Source: Winogradskyella ludwigii (GTDB lineage Bacteria > Bacteroidota > Bacteroidia > Flavobacteriales > Flavobacteriaceae). From it: DNA of 64,000 nucleotides. The position numbers and the translations under genes were made by a program. Below are positions 33,117 to 41,496 of this stretch, piece after piece. Under the pieces are notes generated by a model. That model had not been told where the DNA came from, ran no database searches, and saw only the letters and a program-made list of their open reading frames with translations. The first letter of the stretch is position 1, and every line of letters starts with the position of its first letter. The stretch lies in the NCBI RefSeq assembly GCF_013403985.1, contig NZ_JABFDF010000003.1, positions 372,001 through 436,000 on the forward strand, in the 5' to 3' direction.

Positions 33117-33163
33117 GTTCTCGATACATCCCGACGGAAAAGTCGGGACACTCGAACTGACAC
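33117..33163 (+). repeat. REP-like hairpin inside the detoxification operon
   Basis: GTTCTCGATACATCCCGACG, GAAAAGTCGGGACACTCGAA, CTGACACT. The TCCCGAC/GTCGGGA stem is perfect. It lies between the YqhD-type gene and the DJ-1 gene in the same transcript, so it would form a structure in the mRNA. Confidence 0.8.
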
Positions 33164-33174
33164 TTCGTTTAAAA

Positions 33175-34335
33175 TTAGTACGCCATTTTTACAATTTTCT
33201 CTACCTTGTCTGGAGACAAAGTTTGGTGCTCGCCTAAAGTTTTCCAACCACGATCTGTAAAACGTTTCGCAATTTCTTCAGCTGTACCTTCATAATCTTC
33301 TGTATACTCCGATAATTTCGTCTTAATACCTAATTCATGGAAAAACTCAGTTGTTTTTTCAATAGCAGCGTAGGCTTTATCGTCTGTACTACCTTCGGTA
33401 ATATTCCAAACACGTTCTGCGTATTGTGCTAATTTTTCTTTTTTAGATTCGAAATTAAACTTGTAATGGCTAGGTGCAATTATAGCTAACGTACGTGCAT
33501 GATCGATACCGAATAACGCTGTTAACTCGTGTCCGATAGCATGAACTGCCCAATCGTTTGGCACTCCCTTTTGTATTAATCCGTTTAAGGCCATAGTACA
33601 GCTCCACATAAAGTTAGACGCTGCTTTATAATCTGTAGGATCTTTCAACACTTTTGGTGCGATTTCAATAATGGTTTGTAAGATGCTTTCTGCAAAACGA
33701 TCTTGTAACAACGCACCAATTGGATAGGTCATGTATTGCTCTAACACGTGTGTAAATGAATCCATTAATCCATTTGCTAATTGACGTTGTGGAATAGATG
33801 CAATGACTTGAGGATCTAAAATTGAAAACTCAGGAAATAAACCAGGTCCACCCATTGTTCTTTTCTCTTTGGTTTCTGCTCTTGTAATTACCGCGCCAGA
33901 GTTCATTTCAGACCCTGTAGCTGGCAATGTTAAAACAGTTCCAAAAGGCATTCCTTTTTCTGTTCTTATGTTATTCTCCAAAATATCCCATGGTGTATCA
34001 CCATCATAAAGCGCTGCAGCAGATAAGAATTTGGTACCATCAATCACTGATCCACCACCAACGGCTAATAAATAGGTGATGTTTTCGTCTTTAATAACTT
34101 TTAAAGCCTCCATCAATTTAGCATATTCTGGGTTTGCAGGAATGCCTCCAAACTCAACAACATCAACATTAGATAATGCTGATTTTACTTGATCGTAAAT
34201 ACCGTTTTTCTTAATACTTCCTCCACCGTAAAGCAATAATACTTTAGCATCTTTAGGAATTTCGTTTTCTAGTTTTTCTATAGTGTTCTTTCCAAAAATT
34301 ATTTTGGTCGGATTTTTAAATTCAAAATTGTTCAT
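33175..34335 (-). CDS. Iron-containing alcohol dehydrogenase, YqhD-type aldehyde reductase
   Basis: This encodes 386 residues. Members are NADPH-dependent reductases of short aldehydes (including methylglyoxal, acrolein, glycolaldehyde). Motifs: FEFKNPTKIIFGKNTIEKL at the start, LLLYGGGSIKKNGIY (about 33-47), LAVGGGSVIDGTKF (about 90-103), LPATGSEMNSGAVIT (about 137-151), MDSFTHVLEQYM (about 191-202) and HAIGHELTALFGIDHARTLAI (about 258-278), which hold the metal-binding Asp/His set. Fourth enzyme position in the tetR operon, 21 bp behind the CurA-type gene. Confidence 0.92.
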   Translation of the reverse strand: MNNFEFKNPTKIIFGKNTIEKLENEIPKDAKVLLLYGGGSIKKNGIYDQVKSALSNVDVVEFGGIPANPEYAKLMEALKVIKDENITYLLAVGGGSVIDGTKFLSAAALYDGDTPWDILENNIRTEKGMPFGTVLTLPATGSEMNSGAVITRAETKEKRTMGGPGLFPEFSILDPQVIASIPQRQLANGLMDSFTHVLEQYMTYPIGALLQDRFAESILQTIIEIAPKVLKDPTDYKAASNFMWSCTMALNGLIQKGVPNDWAVHAIGHELTALFGIDHARTLAIIAPSHYKFNFESKKEKLAQYAERVWNITEGSTDDKAYAAIEKTTEFFHELGIKTKLSEYTEDYEGTAEEIAKRFTDRGWKTLGEHQTLSPDKVEKIVKMAY

Positions 34336-34356
34336 CTTCTTTTCTTATTATATTAT

Positions 34357-35355
34357 TTATAACTCAACAACCATTTTCCCTTTGTTCTTGCCTTCAAATA
34401 AATCGATAAAACCATTTGGGATATTATCGAAACCTTTAACTATAGTTTCTGAGTATTTTAGTTTGTCTTCTGCTAACCAGGTTGCTAATTGTTTCATGGC
34501 TTCTGGGAATTTTTCAGCATAATTAGAAACAATAAATCCTTGCATCAACGCACTGTTTCTGACTAAGAAAGGTTGTACGCTTAAGCTTTTTGGAGCTTCG
34601 GTGTCATTATAAACTGAAATGGCTCCACATACAATGATTCTCGCGAGTCTATTAATATTCACTAATATGGCATCTGATATTGGTCCACCAACATTGTCGA
34701 AATAGATATCTACACCATTTGGTGCTGCTTCAGCAATGGCAGCTTTCATATCCGTTGTAGTCTTATAATTAATACCAGCGTCAAAACCGAATTTGCTTTT
34801 TAAAAGCTCTATTTTTTCATCTGTTCCAGCGATACCAATCACTTTCAATCCTAGGATTTTTCCAATTTGTCCTACGACAGATCCAACTGCTCCAGCTGCT
34901 CCAGAAACCACTAAAGTTTCCCCAGCTTTAGGTTTTCCTATTTCAGTTAAGCCTGTATAAGCTGTTAAACCTGTCATCCCTAAAATACCCAAATACGCTG
35001 AAAGTGGTGCTTTAGACGGATCTACTTTTGTAAGCCCTTCACCATTAGAAATTTGTTGTGTTTGCCAATTTAATAAACCAGAAACAGCATCACCTACGGA
35101 GAACTTATCATTTTTTGATTCTATTACTTTTGCAATAACACCAGATTGAATAGGTTTATTGAGTTGAAATGGAGGTACATAAGATTTGGCGTCACTCATT
35201 CTGCCTCTTAAATAAGGATCTACAGAAACGTATTTAGTTTCTAATAGTAACTCTCCTTTGCTAATTGTGTTTTCAGATTCCTCTGTTATAAATTCGAAAT
35301 CTGACATTGAAGGTTTTCCTTCTGGTCTATTTTTTAATAAAATTGTCTTTGTCAT
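34357..35355 (-). CDS. NADP-dependent oxidoreductase, CurA/PGR type
   Basis: This encodes 332 residues. It is a medium-chain dehydrogenase/reductase without the zinc site, of the leukotriene-B4 dehydrogenase/CurA type, which reduces alpha,beta-unsaturated ketones and aldehydes with NADPH. Motifs: LLETKYVSVDPYLRGRM (about 37-53), LLNWQTQQ (about 89), GILGMTGLTAYTGL (about 124-137), VVSGAAGAVGSVVGQIGKILG (about 148-168, nucleotide-binding Gly-rich loop), YFDNVGGPISDAIL (about 216-229). 14 bp downstream of the nitroreductase gene. Confidence 0.92.
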   Translation of the reverse strand: MTKTILLKNRPEGKPSMSDFEFITEESENTISKGELLLETKYVSVDPYLRGRMSDAKSYVPPFQLNKPIQSGVIAKVIESKNDKFSVGDAVSGLLNWQTQQISNGEGLTKVDPSKAPLSAYLGILGMTGLTAYTGLTEIGKPKAGETLVVSGAAGAVGSVVGQIGKILGLKVIGIAGTDEKIELLKSKFGFDAGINYKTTTDMKAAIAEAAPNGVDIYFDNVGGPISDAILVNINRLARIIVCGAISVYNDTEAPKSLSVQPFLVRNSALMQGFIVSNYAEKFPEAMKQLATWLAEDKLKYSETIVKGFDNIPNGFIDLFEGKNKGKMVVEL

Positions 35356-35369
35356 GATTCTTTGTTTTT

Positions 35370-36002
35370 TTAGTCTATTACAGTTACTAAATCTTCCATA
35401 GGTTTTCTCACCTTAACGAGATTTACTAACCAATCTTCATCTTCTTTTCTATAGCCAATAGGTAATAATACCGCACTACGTAATCCTTTTTCTCTAAGTC
35501 CTAAAATTTCATCTACTGCAGCAGGATCAAAACCTTCTAATGGTGTAGAATCTACGCCTTCAAAAGCCGCTGCTGTTATTGCTTCAGCAAAAGCGATGTA
35601 GGCTTGTTTGGCGGCATGGTTAAAGTTTTCTTCCGCATCTTTTTGTGGATATGAACTTAGTAGCATTTGACGGTAATTTTCCCATCCTTCATTTTTAAAA
35701 CCACGAATTTCGTTGGTTAGATCAAACATATAGTTAATACGATCTGCGGTGTATGTATCCCAAGCCGCGAAAACGAGTAGGTGAGAGCAGTCTGTAATCA
35801 CCGACTGGTTCCAAGCTACTGGTTTAATCTTTTCTTTAACCTCTTGATTTTTAATTACAAATATTTCAAAAGGTTGTAACCCACTTGATGTTGGTGCTAA
35901 GCGTGCAGCTTCTAAAATGCGTTCTATTTTTTCTTCTGGTACTACTTTTCCATTCATGGCTTTTGCAGCATATCTCCATTTTAATTTATCTAATAATTCC
36001 AT
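35370..36002 (-). CDS. NAD(P)H-dependent nitroreductase family protein (NfsB-like)
   Basis: This encodes 210 residues, the normal length for an FMN-dependent nitroreductase homodimer. It starts MELLDKLKWRYAAKAMNGK; the FMN-phosphate region is AARLAPTSSGLQPFEIFVI (about 32-50); then NQSVITDCSHLLVFAAW (about 64-80); near the C-terminus GLREKGLRSAVLLPIGYRKEDED (about 168-190) matches the family end. These reduce nitro compounds and quinones with two electrons. Second enzyme after the SDR gene in the tetR operon, gap 16 bp. Confidence 0.9.
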   Translation of the reverse strand: MELLDKLKWRYAAKAMNGKVVPEEKIERILEAARLAPTSSGLQPFEIFVIKNQEVKEKIKPVAWNQSVITDCSHLLVFAAWDTYTADRINYMFDLTNEIRGFKNEGWENYRQMLLSSYPQKDAEENFNHAAKQAYIAFAEAITAAAFEGVDSTPLEGFDPAAVDEILGLREKGLRSAVLLPIGYRKEDEDWLVNLVKVRKPMEDLVTVID

Positions 36003-36018
36003 ATGTTTAATCCTTTTT

Positions 36019-36684
36019 TTAGTTGTTAATTGCTATTTGTTTTATATCGTTTGATGTCATAATTACGTCGGCATTACTTGTATTATTAGCTAAATTAATC
36101 ATGGCTTGCGCAATACTTTCAGCATTTATAATTTGATATTTTTTTAAACTCCCTATTAGTAAGGGTTGTATTACTTTAAAAATTGTAAGGCCTATTTTTT
36201 CTAATAATCGTCTTTCGGAACGGTCTCCACCTATTAGTGATGGTCTTAAAATAACCGTGTTTTTAATGTTTTGTTTTAACACTTCGCGTTCCATTTCGCC
36301 TTTCGTTTTATTATAGAAAACATTACTATTTTTATTTGCTCCCATCGCTGAGATCACTAAAAGCGTTGGTATGCCGTTTTCTTTACACAATTTAGCTGTT
36401 GCTACAGGAATGCCATAATCGATTTGTTTATAAAGTTCTTTGTCTGGAGTTTTCTTAGCTGTTGTACCAATGCAGCAATACACTTCGTCTGCTGTAAAGT
36501 CTGCTTTAAATTGGTCGAGCTGCAAAAGATCGCCTATATACTGTGTTACTTTATTAGGTAAACCTTCAATTTTAGAACGCGAGAATAATTTGATCTGATC
36601 GTAACGTTCATCTTCAATTAATTTTTGAAGTAAACTATTTCCGGTTAATCCAGTAGCCCCTAATATGATTGCTATTTTTTTCAT
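36019..36684 (-). CDS. NAD(P)H-binding SDR-type oxidoreductase (HTATIP2-like)
   Basis: This encodes 221 residues. It is an atypical short-chain dehydrogenase with an N-terminal Rossmann motif ILGATGLTGNSLLQKL (about 7-22), an ELFSRSK-type strand (IKLFSRSKIEG), VYCCIGTTAKKTPDKELYKQIDYG (about 68-91) and LLVISAMGANKNSNVFYNKTKGEMER (about 107-132), the pattern of the NmrA/HTATIP2 group. It may be a quinone/carbonyl reductase or a redox sensor without catalysis. Its start is one base from the tetR stop, so the pair is tightly coupled. Confidence 0.85.
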   Translation of the reverse strand: MKKIAIILGATGLTGNSLLQKLIEDERYDQIKLFSRSKIEGLPNKVTQYIGDLLQLDQFKADFTADEVYCCIGTTAKKTPDKELYKQIDYGIPVATAKLCKENGIPTLLVISAMGANKNSNVFYNKTKGEMEREVLKQNIKNTVILRPSLIGGDRSERRLLEKIGLTIFKVIQPLLIGSLKKYQIINAESIAQAMINLANNTSNADVIMTSNDIKQIAINN

Positions 36685-36685
36685 G

Positions 36686-37270
36686 TTATTGACATACTTT
36701 TATGCTACTCCAAGCCGATTGATAAGCCTCTTCTAAATGTGATTGATCTAATTTCATGGCTCCGCGTTGTTCGGACATCATTAAAAATGACAACGGATTA
36801 ATAGCGTAAGCATATAACATGTAATTAGTCATTGGTTTTATAATGCCTTCTTTTTTACCACGATCCCAGAGGTCGAGTAGTGGTTGCAAATGCTTAATAC
36901 CTTCTTGTCTGCTGTCTTCGTCGATAATTGGTGTGTTATCGCATTGTGCTAAAAACATAGCATTTTCACATTCCTTTAGTTTGAAATGGGCGATGCGTTT
37001 CCAAATTAATTCGAAACCAGCCTCAACTTCCATATTGGTATCATAAGTCGCAAATGCATAATTGGTGTATTCTGCTTTTACGTCTACATAAGTTTGATTT
37101 AATAAATCTTGTTTGTTTTCAAAATACAAGTAAATAGTAGCAGGAGAGACATTAGCCATTTTAGCAATTTTACTCATAGGAGTCGCATGGAACCCGTTAT
37201 TATTTACAAGTTCTATAGTTGCCTTAACTAGGGCATTACGTTTGTCTATACTTTTTTGAAGCTTTGCCAT
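36686..37270 (-). CDS. TetR/AcrR family regulator of the detoxification operon
   Basis: This encodes 194 residues. Residues about 9-55 form the TetR helix-turn-helix (KATIELVNNNGFHATPMSKI, AKMANVSPATIYLYFENKQD). The C-terminal ligand domain is divergent. First gene of the operon and the only regulator nearby. A perfect 14-bp palindrome (37303-37316) lies next to its -7 box. I infer autoregulation and repression of the downstream reductases, relieved by an electrophile ligand. The ligand is not predictable from sequence. Confidence 0.92.
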   Translation of the reverse strand: MAKLQKSIDKRNALVKATIELVNNNGFHATPMSKIAKMANVSPATIYLYFENKQDLLNQTYVDVKAEYTNYAFATYDTNMEVEAGFELIWKRIAHFKLKECENAMFLAQCDNTPIIDEDSRQEGIKHLQPLLDLWDRGKKEGIIKPMTNYMLYAYAINPLSFLMMSEQRGAMKLDQSHLEEAYQSAWSSIKVCQ

Positions 37271-37288
37271 TATGTTTTAAATCTGCTA

Positions 37289-37296
37289 CAAATATA
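37289..37296 (-). promoter_or_regulatory. -7 box of the tetR operon
   Basis: On the minus strand TATATTTG matches TAnnTTTG. The start site would fall near 37282, giving a leader of about 12 nt to the ATG at 37270. The palindromic operator sits 6 bp upstream, in the -7/-33 spacer. Confidence 0.6.
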
Positions 37297-37302
37297 TGTA
37301 AA

Positions 37303-37316
37303 AATGAACGTTCATT
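37303..37316. promoter_or_regulatory. Palindromic operator for the TetR-family repressor
   Basis: AATGAACGTTCATT is a perfect 14-bp palindrome (centre between 37309 and 37310). It is placed between the expected -33 and -7 elements of the tetR operon, where a bound TetR dimer would block RNA polymerase. Confidence 0.75.
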
Positions 37317-37455
37317 CTTTTTTTTAACAAAGGTTTGTGTTTACCTATAAAATAGAATAATAGGCTGATACAGTGCCATGAAGGTATATAAGAGTTTTTA
37401 ATTAAATGAGGCAATATCTATTTTGATTGTGTCAAGGAAGTCCTCATGTATAAGA

Positions 37456-37463
37456 TAACTTTG
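37456..37463 (+). promoter_or_regulatory. Candidate -7 box for csbD
   Basis: TAACTTTG matches TAnnTTTG, with the start site about 44 bp before the ATG at 37513. The nearest TTG/TTTG upstream is 26-30 bases away, wider than usual. Confidence 0.4.
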
Positions 37464-37512
37464 CTCTAGTAAGTCATAGCGATTTACATTAACTTTAAAA
37501 CTCAAAAAAATT

Positions 37513-37713
37513 ATGTCGAAACCATGGCAAGATAAAGCGAAAGGTAATTGGAATATTGCTAAAGGAAAATTGAAACAGAAATGGGGAGAACTCACTAATG
37601 ATGATCTTGATTACGTAGAGGGTAAAGAAGATGAGTTATTAGGAAAAATTCAAAAACGTACTGGAGAAACTAAAGAGAGCGTTAATACGTTTCTTAACGA
37701 TCTTAAGTATTAA
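37513..37713 (+). CDS. CsbD family stress protein
   Basis: This encodes 66 residues, mostly charged helix, with the family pattern MSKPWQDKAKGNWNIAKGKL, KQKWGELTNDDLDYVEGKED, ELLGKIQKRTGETKESV. CsbD-like proteins accumulate in general stress and stationary phase in many bacteria; their biochemical role is unknown. Monocistronic, with its own terminator 33 bp after the stop. It is divergent from the tetR operon, with about 240 bp between the two ATGs. Confidence 0.92.
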   Translation: MSKPWQDKAKGNWNIAKGKLKQKWGELTNDDLDYVEGKEDELLGKIQKRTGETKESVNTFLNDLKY

Positions 37714-37745
37714 CCATTACACAATTATAAGTTACTATAAGGAAT

Positions 37746-37769
37746 CCCGTGAAAACGGGTTTTTTTTTT
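37746..37769 (+). terminator. Terminator of csbD
   Basis: CCCGT (37746-37750), loop GAAA, ACGGG (37755-37759), then ten T. A textbook intrinsic terminator. Confidence 0.9.
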
Positions 37770-38146
37770 CGACTTGATGTATTGCATCTGTTAGTACGTA
37801 TCAAAATCATTGTATTATTCCATTCATTTTAACTTCAAAAGTATTTATAATGCGCTTTTTCTTGTTATTATTATGAGATATGTTTAAAAAAAAATTTAAG
37901 AAATCTCATTTATAGGAATACAATATTTCTGTTTTAATATTTTTTGTTATTCATAATTACCGGAATCGCAAAGTGAATTCTATTATTAGTTTCTAGTTAA
38001 TATTTTTTGTAATTTGTTAGGGTACAAATACCACTAAAACGTTCTCACTATATTTTATTAACTTAACGCTACTATAAGTTACACAGCATTTATGCATGGT
38101 GTACCATTATAGAAGCTGTTTAAAAAAGCCACATACTAAAACGCTT
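37770..38146. other. Intergenic region upstream of the ATP-grasp operon
   Basis: About 380 bp, AT-rich, with no gene and no repeat-family member. I could not find a full TTG-N19-TAnnTTTG pair; TTTTTTGTAATTTG near 38007-38020 is a partial -7 candidate only. The open frame upstream of 38147 to 38096 is treated as non-coding. Confidence 0.5.
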
Positions 38147-39586
38147 ATGCCAAAACTAGATTTATCTGCTTACGACACCAAAGGTTTTCACGACGAAATG
38201 TTTGATGAAAATAATGTTGTTAGACCCAATTACCAATTATTTTTAGAACGGCTTGAGAAAATGAGTATTAGGAAACTCAAGAATCTTCAACATGCTACAG
38301 ATCGGTCTCAGCTTTCTCTAGGTATGACTTTTAATGTCTATAACGATAATCAAGGTGTAGAGCGAATTCTACATTTAGATATTATCCCTAGAATTATTAA
38401 TAATAAAGAGTGGACACATTTAGAGAAAGGTTTACAGCAACGTATTAGAGCTTTAAATTTGTTTATTCAAGATATTTATAATGATCAAAAGGTATTAAAA
38501 GACAAGATTATACCGAAAGAAATGATTTTTTCAAGCGTATCGTATTTAAAAGAATTGGAAGGTTTTAAACCGCCTAAAGATGTATGGTGCCATATAACAG
38601 GATCGGATCTTATAAAAGGAGGAGATGGTCAGTATTATGTATTGGAAGATAATTTAAGATGTCCTTCTGGTGTCTCTTATATGTTAGAAAACAGAGAAAT
38701 TCTAAAACGTACGTTTCCTGAGCTGTTTGAAAAACTAGATGTAAGACCTGTTAATAATTACACGCATATTTTAAGAGATACCTTAGAATCACTTTCAGAA
38801 GTGGATAACCCAACCGTTGTTGTTTTAACACCAGGAACTTACAATTCGGCTTATTTTGAACACTCTTATTTAGCACAACAAATGGGTGCCGAGTTGGTAG
38901 AAGGTCGTGATTTAATTGTTAAAAACGATATTGTTTACATGATTACCACTAATGGTTTACAACGTGTAGATGTTATTTACCGTCGTGTAGATGATGATTT
39001 TATAGATCCTGAAGTCTTTAATAAGCAGTCATTATTAGGAACACCAGGTTTATTTAGAGCCTATTTAAAAGGTAATGTTGTCTTAGTAAATGCACCAGGA
39101 ACTGGAGTTGTAGATGATAAAGCTGTATATGCTTACATTCCAAGAATTATAAAATACTATTTGGGAGAAGATATGATTTTACCTAATGTAAAGACCTATA
39201 TCTGTGCAGAAGAAAGTGATTGCAAATATGTCATTGAAAACATTGCTAAATTGGTGGTGAAGCAAACCGATGCTTCTGGTGGTTATGGGATGTTAATTGG
39301 TCCTAAATCCACTAAAAAAGAACAAGAAGAATTTATAGCAAAAATTAAACAAAAACCAAGAAATTACATTGCGCAACCGATGATTAATTTATCGCGTGTT
39401 CCAACGATAACGGAAGAGAACACGATAGAAGGTCGTCATGTAGATTTAAGACCATACGCGCTTTTTGGAGATGATATTAAAATTATTCCCGGAGCGTTAA
39501 CACGTGTGGCACTTAAAAAAGGGTCTATTGTAGTTAATTCGTCTCAAGGAGGTGGAAGTAAAGATACTTGGGTATTAAACCGTTAA
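38147..39586 (+). CDS. Circularly permuted ATP-grasp ligase (COG2308 type), locus 1
   Basis: This encodes 479 residues from the ATG at 38147 (MPKLDLSAYDTKGFHDEMFD); a start at 38096 would add 17 residues that do not fit the family. Motifs: LHLDIIPRIINNKEWTHLEK (about 73-92), GGDGQYYVLEDNLRCPSGVS (about 156-175), VVLTPGTYNSAYFEHSYLAQ (about 225-244), VDVIYRRVDDDFIDP, NAPGTGVVDDKAVYAYIP (about 314-331), VVKQTDASGGYGMLIG (about 370-385) and GGGSKDTWVL at the end. ATP-grasp enzymes join a carboxylate to an amine through an acyl-phosphate; the permuted order is the hallmark of this group. First gene of a four-gene operon with alpha-E, transglutaminase and peptidase genes. Substrate unknown. Confidence 0.93.
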   Translation: MPKLDLSAYDTKGFHDEMFDENNVVRPNYQLFLERLEKMSIRKLKNLQHATDRSQLSLGMTFNVYNDNQGVERILHLDIIPRIINNKEWTHLEKGLQQRIRALNLFIQDIYNDQKVLKDKIIPKEMIFSSVSYLKELEGFKPPKDVWCHITGSDLIKGGDGQYYVLEDNLRCPSGVSYMLENREILKRTFPELFEKLDVRPVNNYTHILRDTLESLSEVDNPTVVVLTPGTYNSAYFEHSYLAQQMGAELVEGRDLIVKNDIVYMITTNGLQRVDVIYRRVDDDFIDPEVFNKQSLLGTPGLFRAYLKGNVVLVNAPGTGVVDDKAVYAYIPRIIKYYLGEDMILPNVKTYICAEESDCKYVIENIAKLVVKQTDASGGYGMLIGPKSTKKEQEEFIAKIKQKPRNYIAQPMINLSRVPTITEENTIEGRHVDLRPYALFGDDIKIIPGALTRVALKKGSIVVNSSQGGGSKDTWVLNR

Positions 39587-39596
39587 AATTAAAGCT

Positions 39597-40553
39597 ATGT
39601 TAGGAAGAGTCGCAAACACTATATATTGGATGAACAGGTATCTTGAACGTGCAGAGAATTACGCACGTTTTATGGATGTAAATTTTAACTTATCGTTAGA
39701 ATTATCTCCAAATGAAGAGCAACAATGGAAACCACTTGTGGTTATTACAGGAGATTGGCCATTGTACGATTCGTTACACGGAAAAGTAGAGAAAACTAAA
39801 GTCATACACTTTATGGCTTTTGAAGCAGAGAACCCAAATTCTATCTATAATTGCATTGTAAATGCAAGAGAAAATGCACGTGCTATTAGAACCGAAATCA
39901 CCAAAGAAGTTTGGGAACAAATTAATGCATTGTATTATCTTGTAAAAGAGACTTCGAAACAGAAGCGCTTTAATAATGGAGATGTTCGGCATTTTTTTAA
40001 CGATATCAAAAATGGTTGTCAGCTGTTATATGGTATGTATGATGCCACCATATCCAGAAATGAAGGTTGGGATTTTGCGAAATTAGGACAGTTTTTAGAG
40101 CGTGCAGATAAGACCTCTCGCGTTTTAGATGTGAAATACCATTTATTATTGGGTTCTGCCAAGCAAGTAGGTTCGTCGTTAGATTTAATACAATGGACAG
40201 CACTTTTAAAATCGGTAAGTGCTTATGATATGTATCGTAAAAAATATGGTAAATTAAGCTCATCTTGTATTGCAGAGTTCTTGATTTTAGATACGGATTT
40301 CCCAAGATCTATTCTGAGTTGTTTGATCAGTGCAGAAAAATCTATAGTGCGCTTATCTGGGAGTTCTTTTGGTTATAGCAATACAGCTCAAAAACAATTA
40401 GGAGCCTTAAAAGCACAATTAGAATATACAGATATTCATGATATTATTGAAAAAGGCATGCATGAGTATCTCGATGATATTCAAGGTAAATTGAATGCTA
40501 TATCTTCGTCTATCTATGACGCCTTTTTTTCAATAGAACCACATATAAGTTAA
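39597..40553 (+). CDS. Alpha-E domain protein (COG2307 type), locus 1
   Basis: This encodes 318 residues, all-helical. The start MLGRVANTIYWMNRYLERAE is diagnostic for alpha-E. Later blocks are NSIYNCIVNARENARAIRTEITKEVWEQIN (about 82-111), FAKLGQFLERADKTSRVLDVKY (about 159-180) and FPRSILSCLISAEKSI (about 233-248). The domain is always found with COG2308 ATP-grasp proteins, as a separate gene or fused, and is thought to be a partner or carrier/scaffold. 10 bp behind the ATP-grasp gene. Confidence 0.93.
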   Translation: MLGRVANTIYWMNRYLERAENYARFMDVNFNLSLELSPNEEQQWKPLVVITGDWPLYDSLHGKVEKTKVIHFMAFEAENPNSIYNCIVNARENARAIRTEITKEVWEQINALYYLVKETSKQKRFNNGDVRHFFNDIKNGCQLLYGMYDATISRNEGWDFAKLGQFLERADKTSRVLDVKYHLLLGSAKQVGSSLDLIQWTALLKSVSAYDMYRKKYGKLSSSCIAEFLILDTDFPRSILSCLISAEKSIVRLSGSSFGYSNTAQKQLGALKAQLEYTDIHDIIEKGMHEYLDDIQGKLNAISSSIYDAFFSIEPHIS

Positions 40554-40610
40554 CTAGAATCACCTTCGTTATCAACTCTTAATCAATTAAAAAGCTAGAT
40601 TAGCTTACCA

Positions 40611-41453
40611 ATGACATTAAAAATACGACACCAAACCGATTATGTTTTTGATTCAGATGTATTTCTAGAACCGCATTATTTAAGGTTTCGTTCTAGACCA
40701 ACGGCTTGTATTGCTATTGTAGATTTTTCAATAGACATTTACCCAAAACCAGAAGGTCTTGAAAGCATCCGAGATGAAGAGAATAATGGTGTAGAATTCG
40801 CGTGGTTTGAAGGTATGACCAATACTTTGAGTATTACAAGCACAAGTGTTCTTAAGATTGGTGCTTTTAATCCGTTCGATTTTTTAATCTATCCAGAACA
40901 ATTTAATCAACTTCCGTTTCAATATAATGATCTTCAGAAAAAATTATTGTTTTCGGCATTAGAAGTTCAACCTATTTCTCAAGCCTTAATAGATTATGGT
41001 GCAGCACTTCAAAAAGCCTGTTCTTATAATACAACACAATATATCTCATTATTAACGAAACAATTACATGATGATTTTAATGTGATTTATAGGGAAATTG
41101 GTTCCCCTTTATTACCAGATGAAACCTTTCAATTAAAACAAGGATCTTGTCGTGACTTATCTTGGATGCAAATTCACTTATTACGACAACAAGGTATTGC
41201 TGCCCGTTTTGTTAGTGGTTACTACTATTTTGATATGGATTTTCCTCAATATGAATTGCATGCTTGGGTTCAAGTTTTTTTGCCAGGAACTGGTTGGTTA
41301 GGCTTAGATCCTAGTCATGGAGTTTTAACAGGAAACACCCATATTCCAATAGCTTCGAGTGCATTTTTTGAACAAACGATGCCAGTTTCAGGAGGTATTC
41401 GTGGTAGTGCTTCTTCAACATTAACAACGCAACTTTCGATAGAAAAAATATAA
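40611..41453 (+). CDS. Transglutaminase-fold protein, locus 1
   Basis: This encodes 280 residues. An N-terminal beta domain (LKIRHQTDYVFDSDVFLEPH) precedes a transglutaminase core: KQGSCRDLSWMQIHLLRQQG (about 178-197, catalytic Cys), GIAARFVSGYYYF (about 197-209), YELHAWVQVFLPGTGWLGLDPSHG (about 216-239, catalytic His and Asp). All three residues are present. In the predicted system such proteins act as peptidases or transpeptidases on the ligase product. 57 bp downstream of the alpha-E gene. Confidence 0.92.
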   Translation: MTLKIRHQTDYVFDSDVFLEPHYLRFRSRPTACIAIVDFSIDIYPKPEGLESIRDEENNGVEFAWFEGMTNTLSITSTSVLKIGAFNPFDFLIYPEQFNQLPFQYNDLQKKLLFSALEVQPISQALIDYGAALQKACSYNTTQYISLLTKQLHDDFNVIYREIGSPLLPDETFQLKQGSCRDLSWMQIHLLRQQGIAARFVSGYYYFDMDFPQYELHAWVQVFLPGTGWLGLDPSHGVLTGNTHIPIASSAFFEQTMPVSGGIRGSASSTLTTQLSIEKI

Positions 41454-41496
41454 GTAAATAGTTGATCTTTGCAATACTAAATAATAGACGTTACCG

